Shown piece after piece: positions 20,878 through 31,420 of a stretch of DNA of 34,822 nucleotides. The stretch comes from Reticulitermes lucifugus (lineage: Eukaryota > Arthropoda > Insecta > Blattodea > Rhinotermitidae): positions 76,208 to 111,029 of the forward strand of contig JAKCWW010000453.1 in assembly GCA_026260175.1 (NCBI GenBank). The letters are read 5' to 3'. The notes below the pieces were generated by a model. It was not told the origin of the DNA, ran no database searches, and saw nothing but the letters and a program-made list of their open reading frames with translations. Positions within the stretch are counted from its first letter, which is position 1. Every line of letters starts with the position of its first letter. Both the position numbers and the translations under genes were made by a program.

Positions 20878-21125
20878 TTATAATACAAATATAGAGGTCA
20901 CAAATTCTCTGCATTGAACGTCGAGGTTCATTATTGTGTTCACAAAATCCCGCCACTTAATTCTACGCTGAGACAGTTGAATCCAATCCACATCTTCATA
21001 TCCAGTTCCTTGAGATATCCAGTGTGATATTGTTAACATATACTAAGCCAGTGTCTCTCCAATTTTGTAGTCTTTGTATGCGTTCTGTAGGTTCTGCCCA
21101 TCTCATCTAGTTAATTTGATCAGCG
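20878..21125 (-). pseudogene. LINE reverse transcriptase ORF, C-terminal relic (copy 3, best kept)
   Basis: Minus strand, open from about 21003 to a TAA at 20878-20880. It reads DWIQLSQRRIKWRDFVNTIM and continues NLDVQCREF. This is the C-terminus of an insect endonuclease-reverse transcriptase ORF of the non-LTR class. Further upstream (21003-21125) the nucleotides for W.DNIKMDL and for RMG....YR are recognisable but frame-shifted. No reverse transcriptase catalytic YADD box is included. It is a 5'-truncated dead copy. Confidence 0.75.
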
Positions 21126-21129
21126 TACT

Positions 21130-22614
21130 AGAGTAAACAATCACTATTTACTGATTTAATTGTATTCAAGTTTATATTTTTATAGTCTTTATTTTTTTTT
21201 AGACCTTCTGCATTATTTCCTAGAAAAATTTCAATCTAAAATACACAATTAGAGTGATTAGTGAGTTACACAAATAAATTAGTTTTATTTAGATCATCTC
21301 AAATGTTTTAGCTGCATTAAGACAACCGTTATAAGGTTCCACGTAAGGCTATAATTAACCATAGCAATAAAGTTACCCTGATCGATTATCGGATGAGCTT
21401 TTGTGTTTACGATAGCTGCTTTTAGTTTATACAACGTATTTACTAATTGGAAACCGTGTTACTTGCAGTACGTCTATAACATCTTTTGCCTTTCTCTGTT
21501 TAATATTACGAGAGTGCTGACTTGGCTTACTGGTTGGGCTGCATTTGTAAGCATTACCGTCTACTGTCTGATGACGCTCTCCTGTAGACTGTGCATGATT
21601 TCATGCCCCAACGTGGCTCTTGATTTCTTTTGATGTACGCTGGTATGAGAAGATGGATCATGACGACGTGTCAGGACTCCAATTTATTTGGAACTGAAGG
21701 GACGTATAATGTAATAGTGGAAAGAACGTTTGAATTTCAACCTGAAATTCCCTATGGATGGAAGTGTGCACATATTGAAGCCGTTTAAACGTTAAGTTGT
21801 CTATCGGACACTGAGATTGGGATACATCAGACATAAATCTTGCCGTGTTATTCCTGAAGTTTTCTTCACATGAACGGATTAAGCCGCTGGCCTTTCAAAT
21901 CCAGAGTTCCTTCGATGACCATCAGCTAATCGCAAGGCTTCTTCCTGCATAGGACAACACAAAATAAATATGGCAGACAATCTTGAATCGAGCTGAAGCG
22001 GAACCTGGGATGCCAGTGTTCGAGAAAGGAAGGCCGCACACCTGTTGTGATCGGCACTGAGAGGTCCACCAAATAAAACTTGTGCAACGTAATACGTACC
22101 TGACTTTATGTATATTTTGTGGCCTAAATTGACGACATGAAAAATGACGAAATATAGTAATGATTGGAACAAACCGTCATCTCAGCAGTTCGTCAATATT
22201 ATTGTAATGTTGTAGTGGAAGTGATTGAAGAGTAGCGACTGTTGGAAACAGTCCTGAATTAATCTTGCCAATCCTCAGTCACGGCATGTATTTCCCTAAA
22301 CTTTACCTTGAAGTTCTTTTCCGCCAACTAAATTTCTTCTTTCCAAGAGGTTTCCTAATCAAAACTCTGTACATTCCTTTTCTACTTATCCTAACCCTGT
22401 GCCCGGTCTGTCGTAGCCTACTTCACCTCCTTAATTTCACTGTCCTATAAAACAAATTTATGGGCATATTAATTGATCTGTATAAGAATTTCTACGTCAT
22501 ATGTGAAATTTTCTACCAATTTTATTCGCCTGAGTCCAAATATTTTCCTAATAATTTGTTTTCAAGCATTCGTTATTTTTGAAAGTTTTCCTTCTTTAGG
22601 ATATAACAGCGTGT
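21130..22614. other. No feature seen
   Basis: Nothing supported. GCCGCTGGCCTTTCAAATCC near 21894 recalls the family A head, but the B box and body are missing. Confidence 0.5.
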
Positions 22615-22731
22615 ACTTTGTTGCATATGTACACACGTTGGTGTCTACCCACCAAGATACACGGTGTCACGTTCTGGAAGGAAGCAATCTTCAGTCTTAC
22701 CGCCGTGAGAATCTAAAGTTTCATTTGTAAC
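22615..22731 (+). mobile_element. Solo copy of the module downstream of the hammerhead core
   Basis: Plus strand reads STHQDTRCHVLEGSNLQSY then RRENLKFHL, the same order as FQNIPEDRR...RRCESLKS at 11279 and the module in the fold-back at 26797. The nucleotides CCGTGAGAATCTAAAG are the best-kept part. Confidence 0.45.
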
Positions 22732-22790
22732 TTGTCTTTTCCTCAAAATGAGAGCCCACGTTTCACAATAATACAACAAAATGACTCTCT
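22732..22790 (-). pseudogene. LINE reverse transcriptase ORF fragment (copy 4, CETW motif)
   Basis: Minus strand reads VILLYYCETWALILRK. This matches the (L)YGCETW(S/T)LTLRE segment that lies upstream of the C-terminal end in the same LINE ORF as copies 1 to 3. Only about 18 codons remain. Confidence 0.6.
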
Positions 22791-23221
22791 TTATGTAGAC
22801 ACATGTGTACATGTCTACATACGTACGTACGCAAGCTTGCTGTGCTATCAACAAAAGGCTAAACATGTAAACACATATCAGTGAAAACAAACCAGCAGAC
22901 ATTTATACGAAAAAAAAGTTAAGAGTAACCCATTCCTTGTGACATATTGGAAATACGGTGATGTAATATACGACTTTTGCTACTTCATTTACGGGAGCTT
23001 AAATAATTAAATATGAGTAATTGTAAGTCCACATTTCAAAAAATTAAAATCATTCTTCAGGAAATGAGACGTACATGCACCAGAACGATTTAGGTAACTC
23101 TTACAAACTGAAATGATAAATATGTAGGTTAAATAGAAAACTTTGCTAAGGTAGAAAGCAGCAAAGTGGGTTAAAAAAAGTGCGACATAACAGGAGTGTA
23201 TTGTAATAGATTCTGTCGATT

Positions 23222-23360
23222 ACATCACTCAGAGAGCGGGTTAATGCAGTGGTAATGCTGTAGACTTGAGCATGGGAGGTGCCTGGTTTAGATCTCGGCC
23301 GGGTCTCATTAATGTTGTTCGTAGTTTTATACAGTAATTTCAGACAAATACAAGGGTAGA
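23222..23360 (+). mobile_element. SINE-like element, single copy
   Basis: GTTAATGCAGTGGTAATGCT resembles an A box region and GGTTTAGATCTCGGCCGGGT a decayed B box region at tRNA-like spacing. The downstream CAGACAAATACAAGGG fits a SINE tail. Not related to families A to C. Confidence 0.5.
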
Positions 23361-23377
23361 ACTTTTATTGGGTTACG

Positions 23378-23610
23378 AGTGCTCCAGGTTAGATCCCAGG
23401 CCACTCCATGTGGGATTTGTGGTAGATAAAGTGGTACTGGAAACGGTTTTTCACCGAGTACTGCGGTTTTCCGCTATCAACATCATTCGACCAGCCCTCT
23501 ATGCTCACATTTCTTTTTATCTACCATCGACAGTATATAATCTTAGCAATTAAGCGTGCCTTTAAATTAAACACATTTCTCTGTTGCTGCAACTGCCTCC
23601 TTCCGACAAC
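23378..23610 (+). mobile_element. SINE family A, alternative tail, 5'-truncated
   Basis: It begins inside the head at CTCCAGGTTAGATCCCAGGC, then CCATGTGGGATTTGTGG, then the alternative tail ATCTACCATCGACAGTATAT and TCTTAGCAATTAAG. It directly follows the SINE-like element above. Confidence 0.75.
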
Positions 23611-25701
23611 CTTTCAGTTCATCATTCATCAATCACCCTGGCATCAGATGCTACGTGTAAACATACAGGCTGCCCTAAATAAACACACTCTTAATTATAA
23701 GAGTTTGGCGTATTGCAACGTCTGCTGCTGCTTCCTTATAAATATCCTCTCTGTCACTGTGTACGAAAATCGGGTATTAGTTAACTTGTGAAGTTAATAC
23801 ACCGTCGTTGAATAAATTAAGACCCCAGGAACATCTAATGTCGTGTCTCCACTGGAATTCGTAGGCGGAGAGCCTTCCTTTGGGCGTACGCGATGGTAGA
23901 AACAGAGCTAACTTCGAAACTTGCAATATTGTGTGTGGGTTATCTAAATGTTGGACATCATTGCATTTATTACAAATGGAAGACAGAGTTGATAGTCGAC
24001 AGGAATTCTAGAATCTGAGAAGAAATAGTAACGCGAGGAAATCATGAACGGAATCCGTAGTTTCTATGGCTTTGCTCCCGAATTTAAATGAATTTTTTAG
24101 GACAGAAAGACAAGTAATTAACTTGTGCATTTTGATTGTTTCTAAAACCATTTAGGAATAAACATCAGATTGTGCTCTTTTTGGGAAAAGAGATATAAGA
24201 TGCACTACATATAGGGTGCATTGTAGGAATTTTTCTTATAAAAATAGCTTTTGACAACTTAGTCTCTGAACTTTTTGATCATGCTGTGTATTACGATCCC
24301 TTCATTAATATAAAAACCTTCAAATAGTTCCTAATAGCAGACTTAAGACCAATCCCTGATCTTCTTCTGGCGGAGTACAAGGATAATGTGACCGGTAGTG
24401 CAGGTAGTTCAGGGTGGAGGTGTATCCAAGCATCCCTCTCCATTTAGAAAGTGTCCTAATCTCGTATAATACCCTCTCAGTGTTGAGACTTGGGTTTGAC
24501 AAAAAAAAAACACTTTACTTCTGAGCCTTCATGTTAGTAAAACGGGGAACTAGATACGGCATGACAGCTGAACTACTTTACTTTGACACAGGTATTTGTG
24601 GTATCCATTATGATCATTATCTTCTATATTAATTTTAACCTTCTCTATAGACTAATTCTGTGAGTTGGAAACTTGGGTATAGTTTGCATATTGTTCAATT
24701 GTGTATATTTGTAATCTTAGAGAAACTGAGGCTAACACTTTAAAGCCTAACCGATCTCAGTAACAACCGTGACGGCGCGGACACCGAAGAAACTGATTTC
24801 AAGCAATTGGTTGTTTTGCAACTGTAGTTTTAGTTTCAATAAAGGTAATTGCTTGAATCGGGTTGCTTCGACGTGCGCGACACCTAAACTTCCAGTTCAT
24901 CAGCACAAAAAAATACACTGCGCCTCCAATACAAAATCAACCAAACAGTTAATGTTTTTAATGAGAGTACTCGTTGTTCAATGTGAGAATCAAATAACAC
25001 ACTTAATTACGCTGTGTGAGCAGAGTGAAGAGATTTTATAATGTTTAAACATGTGGTACATGTTGTAAAAACGTTGCCTTAAGTGACTATTTTCTTCTGA
25101 CAAATTTTCATGTAGCTCTGTAGTACAAAATGACATCTAAATCTGACAAGTCTTTAAAAAAAAAAAGACGACACACCCTCCTCATTATGCACTCATTTTG
25201 TGAACTTTTACACGCGTTGAGGAACCTTCCACACTGCGCCGTGTTGCTTTAAACGCTGATGCTGTTATGTAGACACGTGCGTGTGTATTTTTCATTAGGA
25301 GGGTCTTGCCTCGAGAGTTGTGGATCCATTAAGAATCCTGCTGGATTTGTTGCTCATCAATGCCAAGGCTGACTCCTATTTCTGGCCACCTGACATTTCC
25401 TTGCTCACATGTCTGAGAGTGATTAACTCTGTGAAGATTACATTTATTAAGTTTGTTGCCGTCATGTTTGGTAGATAGGAAACAACGTTCGAGACGGACC
25501 TGATGTATCCGTATGCAGAACAGACTAGGAATATTCGCTGGAAAACTAATCAGTGACATTGGGAAGGCGTGTGGCTAAGAGCGAACCCATAGGTGCAGTG
25601 GAAACTCAGCTGGAATCTGTGACTCTTAAAAAGAGCCGCAGTTGTAAAGAGGAAGAGTTATAAAATATGAACTATAAAGGAGCCGAAGAAGGAAAATGAA
25701 A
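23611..25701. other. No feature seen
   Basis: About 2.1 kb without a supported gene, tRNA-like box or inverted repeat. Open frames at 24769-25041 (plus) and 25329-25559 (minus) resemble nothing I know. Confidence 0.5.
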
Positions 25702-25881
25702 TATTTGTTGTCCGTGATTCCAGTCTTCCGCCGCGATGTTGATTAGATCTGCGCTCTTATGGGGTATTACGCAGCGTCGAATGGTAATCCTTTACCGACG
25801 TTTCGGGGCAACGTCGGTAAAGGATTACCATTCGACGCTGCGTAATGCCCAGAAGATCGCAGATGCAATAAACTATTTGTT
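25702..25881. mobile_element. Fold-back element, 40-bp near-perfect arms, probable TSD
   Basis: Core arms 25763-25802 and 25810-25849 are inverted repeats with one mismatch and a 7-nt loop. The weaker outer arms extend to 25747 and 25864. The left arm read on the minus strand starts GAAACGTCGGTA, the end of the hammerhead-like core. TATTTGTT lies at both edges (25702-25709 and 25874-25881), a candidate 8-bp target duplication around a 164-bp element. Its left flank TTCCGCCGCGATGTTGAT is the reverse complement of part of the element at 26797. Confidence 0.75.
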
Positions 25882-26370
25882 AATTAAAATAAAATAAAAA
25901 GTTTCTAATGAAATAAATACAGACTACAAATAAAAGGTGAAAGCGGAGAGAGAAAGGGGCAAGAAGAAAACAGAATTAAATTAAATACAATAAGGGTAGA
26001 AATAAAATAATTATTAAATAAATGAAATAACACAAAAGTTGTATTGGATGGAAGTAGAGAAACATTTAGTAGATGGAAAGGAAAATAATAGAAGACTTGA
26101 AAGGGCCATAGTTCAAGGCCTGAGTAAGCCAGTTTCTAGAGATCCGGCGTATGAACTAGGTTCTGTCCTGAAGACGGAGCCAACAAGGTCCTCCGAAATG
26201 ATGGTCTTGTGTACCAAACTACATTGCATTACTCTTCCACAACATAGAAGTGTTCGTATTTACCACCGTCAATCCTCACATCTATAACTCCCCTGCTTAA
26301 CTTCAGTAGACCGTCTCCAATAAACAGAAGGTTTCTTCACAATTCGTCTAGTCAAGAAATTACCTACTCT
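25882..26370. other. No feature seen
   Basis: Purine-rich A/G sequence from 25920 to 26060. No supported gene. Confidence 0.5.
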
Positions 26371-26460
26371 TTATGCCGTAACACAAATAATTTTTGTGTT
26401 AAGGAAATCAAGTCGTTGGGCCCTATTCAGAGCCACATGAATCCAATACACACACTGTAA
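26371..26460 (-). pseudogene. LINE reverse transcriptase ORF, C-terminal relic (copy 5)
   Basis: Minus strand, open to a TAA at 26371-26373: CVYWIHVALNRAQRLDFLNT. It aligns with the DWIQLSQRRIKWRDFVNT block of copy 3. Truncated on its 5' side. Confidence 0.6.
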
Positions 26461-26783
26461 GAAAATAAGTAACTAAGCGCGCTATCAGAGTTTTAGGCTA
26501 AGTCTGTCACCTGAGAAAATATCTTTGAATATTTTTTGCATTGTTGTAAAACGAAAGCAAATTCAGGGGATGGCCTCTTGCTCTATTTTAATAGTGATCA
26601 ATTAGGAACTTCACTTCTTAGTACAGCAAGCCTAGGGCGAGAAGATGTGCTGCCAAGGCTGTTGTGTTGAAGTTACCAAGTGACAAATATTTTTTTGGGT
26701 GTGGGAATGGGTTTTGAGGGACCTTAAAATGTACAAAGCTCAAGTAAACACTAAGAGTGTAAGTGTGCGTGTCTGAGAGTTGT

Positions 26784-26931
26784 TTGTTACTTCTTGTAAT
26801 CTGTGGTCTTTTGGGTGATTACACGGCGTCGTGAGGTAATTATAATTACCACACGACGCCGTGTAATCACCCAAAAGACCACAGATTACATCAACATCGC
26901 GGCGGAAGCCTGAAATCATTGTTACTTCTTG
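26784..26931. mobile_element. 96-bp palindrome element with 13-bp TSD
   Basis: 26795-26842 and 26843-26890 are inverted copies with one mismatch and no loop. A unique arm extension (ACATCAACATCGCGGCGGAA) lies on the right. TTGTTACTTCTTG occurs at 26784-26796 and 26919-26931, bounding a 122-bp insert (26797-26918) as a perfect 13-bp target duplication. The right half matches the fold-back at 25702-25881 in opposite orientation and, read through, has the same peptide order (HPKDHRLHQHRGGSLK) as the copies at 11279 and 22615. Confidence 0.85.
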
Positions 26932-26934
26932 CTT

Positions 26935-27838
26935 ACGACCAGAAAAAGTACAAACGCCAGATTCTTAAGTCTCACCCCCTACACCATTCCTATCACTTTA
27001 ACTTTAACCAGAATCGGCAAGGAACCGATGAATTGTGACCATTTGAAACAAGATTTGTCGAAGAGTTTTGGAGGGAAAGAGCAGATCCTTTTGCCTTAAC
27101 CTTCCGAAAACTAAAATGCATCTGCATTGTATATACAGCTTTAGTTCTTACGTTAGAGAAGATGCTGTTTGCTTCCGTCACAAAGACCGTTCGGTTAATG
27201 ATGTACATGGAACAGTGGCTGTCAGTTCTCGTAATCATACGGAACAACTGAAGACACTCTTTAAGCAAAGTACAGAATTCTTAATTTTAACCTTGGCTGT
27301 ACAAAAGCTATCAATATTCATTTAAAGGGTTAAAGTTTTCTTCTGCAACCCCCCCCCCACCTCCTCCATATCTGTGTGTTGATTTCAGTAATAAGACACA
27401 ACTTGTCATACTTTTATAGTTCAGCTTTCTTTTTTGTATGAAGAAGGGGAAATTCATAAACTGAAAGGTATTGGATATTTTAGTATGTTGAAGTAAAAAA
27501 TGTTGTGTCTTGATTCGTGTTTTTGATGATTCAGTTACTACAATTCAAGTACGAAATACAGTAAGGGTTTGTGTGACGCGGTGAGAAATGCAACATTGTA
27601 GCTGTGTCATACTTTGAGTAATTTTCAATAGTGAGATAGATCCATGTGATGAAGGGTTAAAAGGGAAGAAGCAGGAGAACTGTTTAAGGCATTGGGCGCC
27701 AGTATCGAAAATCACGTGACGTGTGCAAAATAATGTATAATTAATAGATCTAAACACGAATAAGTAACTTTATGAGGCGTGCTGATAATCCGAGCAATAG
27801 ACAGTATGATGATGACGTAAAAACGCAACTTCATTTAT
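26935..27838. other. No feature seen
   Basis: No supported gene. Contains a C9 run near 27350. The overlapping frames at 26993-27325 on both strands have no recognisable motif. Confidence 0.5.
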
Positions 27839-27841
27839 ATT

Positions 27842-27905
27842 TTACTGTTGTGAACACGGTAATGATCTTGCAAGTCCCTTAAAAGGACAGGAATTTACCG
27901 ACTAG
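27842..27905 (+). pseudogene. LINE reverse transcriptase ORF, extreme 3' end (copy 6)
   Basis: TTGTGAACACGGTAATGATC reads VNTVM, then a few codons to TAA and GGACAGGAATTTACC. This is the ORF end and start of the 3' UTR of the LINE seen in copies 1 to 3. It is the only copy on the plus strand, and short. Confidence 0.5.
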
Positions 27906-27968
27906 CTGAGCGACTGTTGGTTTCTCAGGAACGTCTTTGCTACATGAAGTTTGCTGTCTTTCTTCCCC

Positions 27969-28265
27969 CTTTTTTTTGGTGAAGAAGGGCCCCGCAGCAA
28001 ATGCTACGGACGCACCGCAGCCTTAAGGCTTATTGTGCAACCCTGTGATGAAGATGAAGAGAAAGGTGATCAGTTTTCTTTCATTTTTCCAAGTAATGGA
28101 GCTCCGGTGGAATGAAATTGACAGGTGAAAACCGAAGTACTTGGGGGAAAAACCTATCCCAGTGCCACTTTGTCCACCACAATTCCCACATGGACTGACC
28201 CGGGATCGAACCCGTGCCTCCGCGGTAAAAGGCCGGCGACTAACCGCCTGAGACATGGCACGGCC
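27969..28265 (-). mobile_element. SINE family A, standard tail, near full length
   Basis: On the minus strand: head with GTCTCAGGCGGTTAGTCGC and a perfect B box (GGTTCGATCCC), body GGCACTGGGATAGG, tail GGTTGCACAATAAGCC and GCATTTGCTGCGGGGCCC, ending in a short A-run. Open frames on both strands here are SINE read-through. Confidence 0.93.
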
Positions 28266-28547
28266 ACTTCTCCCCTTATCTATTTGTTTCTTTATTCCTT
28301 CTCCTCGTTTTCCTCATGTTTCTTAGTTTTCAGCATCTGGAGCATACGTACGGCAGAAATGAAGGCTAAGCATTTGGCGATACACGTATATTTATGCGGT
28401 AGAATATTTCAGATTCGCCTGGGTTAAGATCTGACAAGACAGGAAGATTCCTAACGTAGTATATAGCCTAACTGAAAGGGACATATGAATTGCCATGTGG
28501 AAATTCGACCATAAGCTTGCCTACGTATGCACACATGCTCGTGCACA

Positions 28548-28629
28548 TACAGAGTGGTGCAGAAGTCACTTGACGCTAGGGGCAACTTATTTGACTTCTA
28601 GTGTCAAGTGACTTTTGCGCACCTGTGTA
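28548..28629. mobile_element. 78-bp mariner-like MITE
   Basis: 28550-28627 is bounded by TA on both sides (28548-28549 and 28628-28629). The left end CAGAGTGGTGCAGAAGTCAC and the reverse complement of the right end CACAGGTGCGCAAAAGTCAC continue into a shared TTGACRCTAG, giving about 30-bp inverted repeats with only 18 bp between them. The size and TA duplication fit a Tc1/mariner MITE reduced to its ends. Confidence 0.75.
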
Positions 28630-28789
28630 TATACCTATATGCACATATATACACATATAGGTCTACTACAGTTTCTTTCCCGTAATATTCAATACAGCTC
28701 TATAGATGCAATTAATGTGTCATGTACCGCTGTATCAATAATATTAGCAGTAAACACTGTCCCTGTTCGCGTCACGCAGTCATCTATAT

Positions 28790-28935
28790 AGCGACAGTAG
28801 GTATAGCCCTATATCTCTACTCATTGTTAGCCTCGCCACTAGATGGAGGTGAATGGACAATATCAAGTCCCGGTCGCTTTACCCGAAGGAAATGAATCCG
28901 ATACTCATCGAATAGAATGAAATACGGGGTCCGCT
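28790..28935 (-). mobile_element. SINE family B, 3' part
   Basis: On the minus strand CTATTCGATGAGTATCGG, TCGGGTAAAGCGACCGGG, CACCTCCATCTAGTGGCGAG and GAGTAGAGATATAGGGCTAT match the 5365 and 6840 copies. Confidence 0.65.
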
Positions 28936-28939
28936 CTTG

Positions 28940-29900
28940 TCACGTCACCGTCTGGGAGAAGGGTTTAATATTCGCGCTGTGTCTTCAACATCGCCTTTGA
29001 AAAAAACAGCTATTTATTAAATCCTGTGTTTTTATTCTGTGAGCGTTAGAACATCTTAATTTACTGATACACAGAACCTAAAGTTTGAAATATATCTGTA
29101 TTGAATGACATCTGTAAAACTAATTGAACCACTCAAGCTTCCTCTGTCTTGATGATAAATGGATTTTGTTCACTGCCTTCTGATAAAGGACTAATAATGA
29201 ATTCGTCTGTTTTCATTAGTGTTAAGCATTTACATCTATTTAAAGATGTGTTTTGAGAGGAGGTCTTAAAACTATACTTGTGTGCTCTGTAATTAGCTGC
29301 TACAAAAACAATTTGGATTTTTCTTATAGAAGGGAAAAAGATTTTAAATTCACCACTCAGACCTGCAAGATTTTTGGGGCTTAAATGGACCCCTGTCCGA
29401 ATAGTGTTAGAAGTAAAGCGGGCCAATATTGTAGCTAACAACTTATATTTTGGCGTACATGTTAAGAAGGATAGGATATTTGCGCCTTCAGGATACGACT
29501 ACAGACGTATTACTTGCTAGTTGATGGCGCTGGGTTGAAGATGCAGACTGCTAAGAGGAGAAGCACTGAGCACACACCGCACTGTATTTTGTGTTCGTTT
29601 CAAAGACGTCGGCAATGAAGGCGGCTCTGAATGTACTCCCACAAGAGTAAATGTTTTTGAAAGAAGTGAAATGATGCCTGCCCATTCCGCGGTGAGCGTA
29701 GCAGCAACAACGCCGTGCCGACTGCAGCTACGTGCCATGTTGTTGAGTTCGGCCAGCAAGTACTCTGGCTACTATTGTACTAAGACACAGCGGAGAACTT
29801 TTTACATGTCATTTGTGCATAACATAGCTTTACGGTTGATTGTTTGTTTATGTTAGGAACCAGACCACCATTCTCCACATCCAGCTAATACTCAGTTGAC
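28940..29900. other. No feature seen
   Basis: The 102-residue minus-strand frame at 29133-29441 and the frame at 29517-29759 have no motif I recognise. I do not call them genes. Confidence 0.45.
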
Positions 29901-29903
29901 TGC

Positions 29904-30185
29904 GTTTTTTTTGTGGTGAAGGGTCCCGCAGCAGATGCTACGGACGCACCGCAGCCTTGAGGTTATTGTGCAACCCTGTGATGAAGATGATTAGTTTTTT
30001 TCCTTTTTTTCCGTGTAATGGAGCACCGGTGGAATGAAACTGACAGGGGAAAACCGAAGTACTCGGAAAAAAACCTGTCCCAGTGCCACTTTGTCCACCA
30101 CAAATCCCACATGGACTGACCCGGGATCGAACCCGAGCCTCCGCGGTGAGAGGCCGGCGACTAGCCGCCTGAGCCATGGCACGGC
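29904..30185 (-). mobile_element. SINE family A, standard tail, near full length
   Basis: On the minus strand: GCCGTGCCATGGCTCAGGCG head, a perfect B box (GGTTCGATCCC), GGCACTGGGACAGG, GTTTCATTCCACCGGTGC, GGGTTGCACAATAACC, GCATCTGCTGCGGGACCC and an A9-type tail. This is the cleanest copy and can stand as the family reference here. Confidence 0.95.
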
Positions 30186-30675
30186 TACTAATAGACTGCA
30201 TTGCTTGAGATGTTTGAAGTCTAACCCAGAGAACTGATTGATATTGGCTGTAATGCTTCAAGCTGTGAAGTTTAGCCTTAAACTTCTTCTAAATTTCTTT
30301 ATGAAGTAGTATTTATTTATTCATTAAGATTATTGGCGCATGGCATAATGGGATAGTTAGCAAATAGTGAGTTGTAAAATATGTGGAAGTGGCCGTGGCC
30401 CAATTTAAATACTGTGTGAAAGACAGGAAAACTACAAGAAACGTCAGACGCAATAATGGCCTTCCCGTTTCAGATTAAATTCTGAAAACAAGTCGGAAGA
30501 TTTAATGGCGTATTGATACAGTAACAGCTGTACTTGTACAGTAAGTAACTGTCTGCAGGGAAATAAGCCATTGCTGATGAGCACGTGTTCTCTCGGCATG
30601 ATGTTCTTAAGACTCGATGGCCCTTCAGTGTTCACAGTGATTCACTACGATCTCCCATCCCAGGTCAAGTGGCTT
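30186..30675. other. No feature seen
   Basis: No supported gene or repeat. Confidence 0.5.
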
Positions 30676-30677
30676 CA

Positions 30678-30765
30678 GAACACATTGTCACATCCTATTA
30701 AGATCCATTTTAGTATTATACTTCCATATACGCCCAGGTCTTGTTTACACTTCTCATCGCCATCA
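30678..30765 (-). pseudogene. LINE reverse transcriptase ORF fragment (copy 7)
   Basis: Minus strand reads DLGVYGSIILKWILIGCDN. The nucleotides (AATACTAAAATGGATCTTA) match the part of the LINE ORF that encodes R.W.DNIKMDL.E.G just before the WI.LAQ block, in a shifted frame. Fragmentary. Confidence 0.5.
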
Positions 30766-30769
30766 TGCC

Positions 30770-31344
30770 CGATACGTTTTCCGCTAATCTTATTTTCTCC
30801 TTTTGATTGCGCTAATAATACTTGATGAGTATTCGAGCTTAAACATTTTGAGCCCCCCACTTATGCAGTTCTTTCTAACCATTCATTTCTCCCTCTCTCT
30901 TGTGGGTGTTTGTAATTTTCTGCCTGTTAAACTGCAATTGAATATGTTTTATGACTGTATGTGACTATTATTTGCTTTAGAGACAACTGTCGGATGCTTA
31001 GCGTGGTCACATGGACAAACAGACTATTGTCATAACGTCTGTGTAAGGCTAAAGCCTTATGCGCTTTTTGCGTCCGTGCATGGATAGGTTTGCTGATTGC
31101 AAGATTTGAGGTAATCAGAGCTGTATTGCTGAAGTGGGCGACACGGTGTCGTATTGCTTTAAATGGGTTCTGGTTGCGCACTGTAGGCTACTGTTGATGC
31201 ATTCTTCACAGCATGGCTGAATTATTCGCTTAAGGTCGCAATGCCCTAGGTGATTTCCTCTTTGGGAAGTGTATCTCTACCAATGACTAGAAGCTGTGAA
31301 TATTAAAATACGAAGAGTGGGTAAGTAGGCGGAGGCACTGGCGT
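30770..31344. other. No feature seen
   Basis: No supported gene or repeat. Confidence 0.5.
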
Positions 31345-31420
31345 TTTCCGAAACGTCGTTATACAGTGTCACATCTCAGAAAAACAGATTTTTTTTTCAC
31401 GTCTTTGAGAACCCCGAACC
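31330..31420 (+). mobile_element. Hammerhead-like end plus downstream module, decayed
   Basis: GGAGGCACTGGCGTTTTCC, GAAACGTCGTTA, then ACATCTCAGAAAAAC and ACGTCTTTGAGAACC. The first part lines up with the cores at 1706-1737 and 1777-1810 (GGAGGC..., TCC, GAAACGTC.GTA). The second lines up with the CATCCCAGAAGA module at 11279. CTGANGA is lost. This copy links the core to the module in one piece. Confidence 0.45.

Noticed and set aside
21884..21915. Family A-like head (GCCGCTGGCCTTTCAAATCC)
   Set aside because: The B box and body do not follow. Similarity is limited to about 20 bases.
22795..22825. Near-palindrome GTAGACACATGTGTACATGTCTAC and GTAC-rich sequence
   Set aside because: Short and imperfect, in simple ACGT-type sequence. 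No flanking element.
29938..30261. 107-residue minus-strand open frame with a methionine start
   Set aside because: It is entirely SINE family A read-through.
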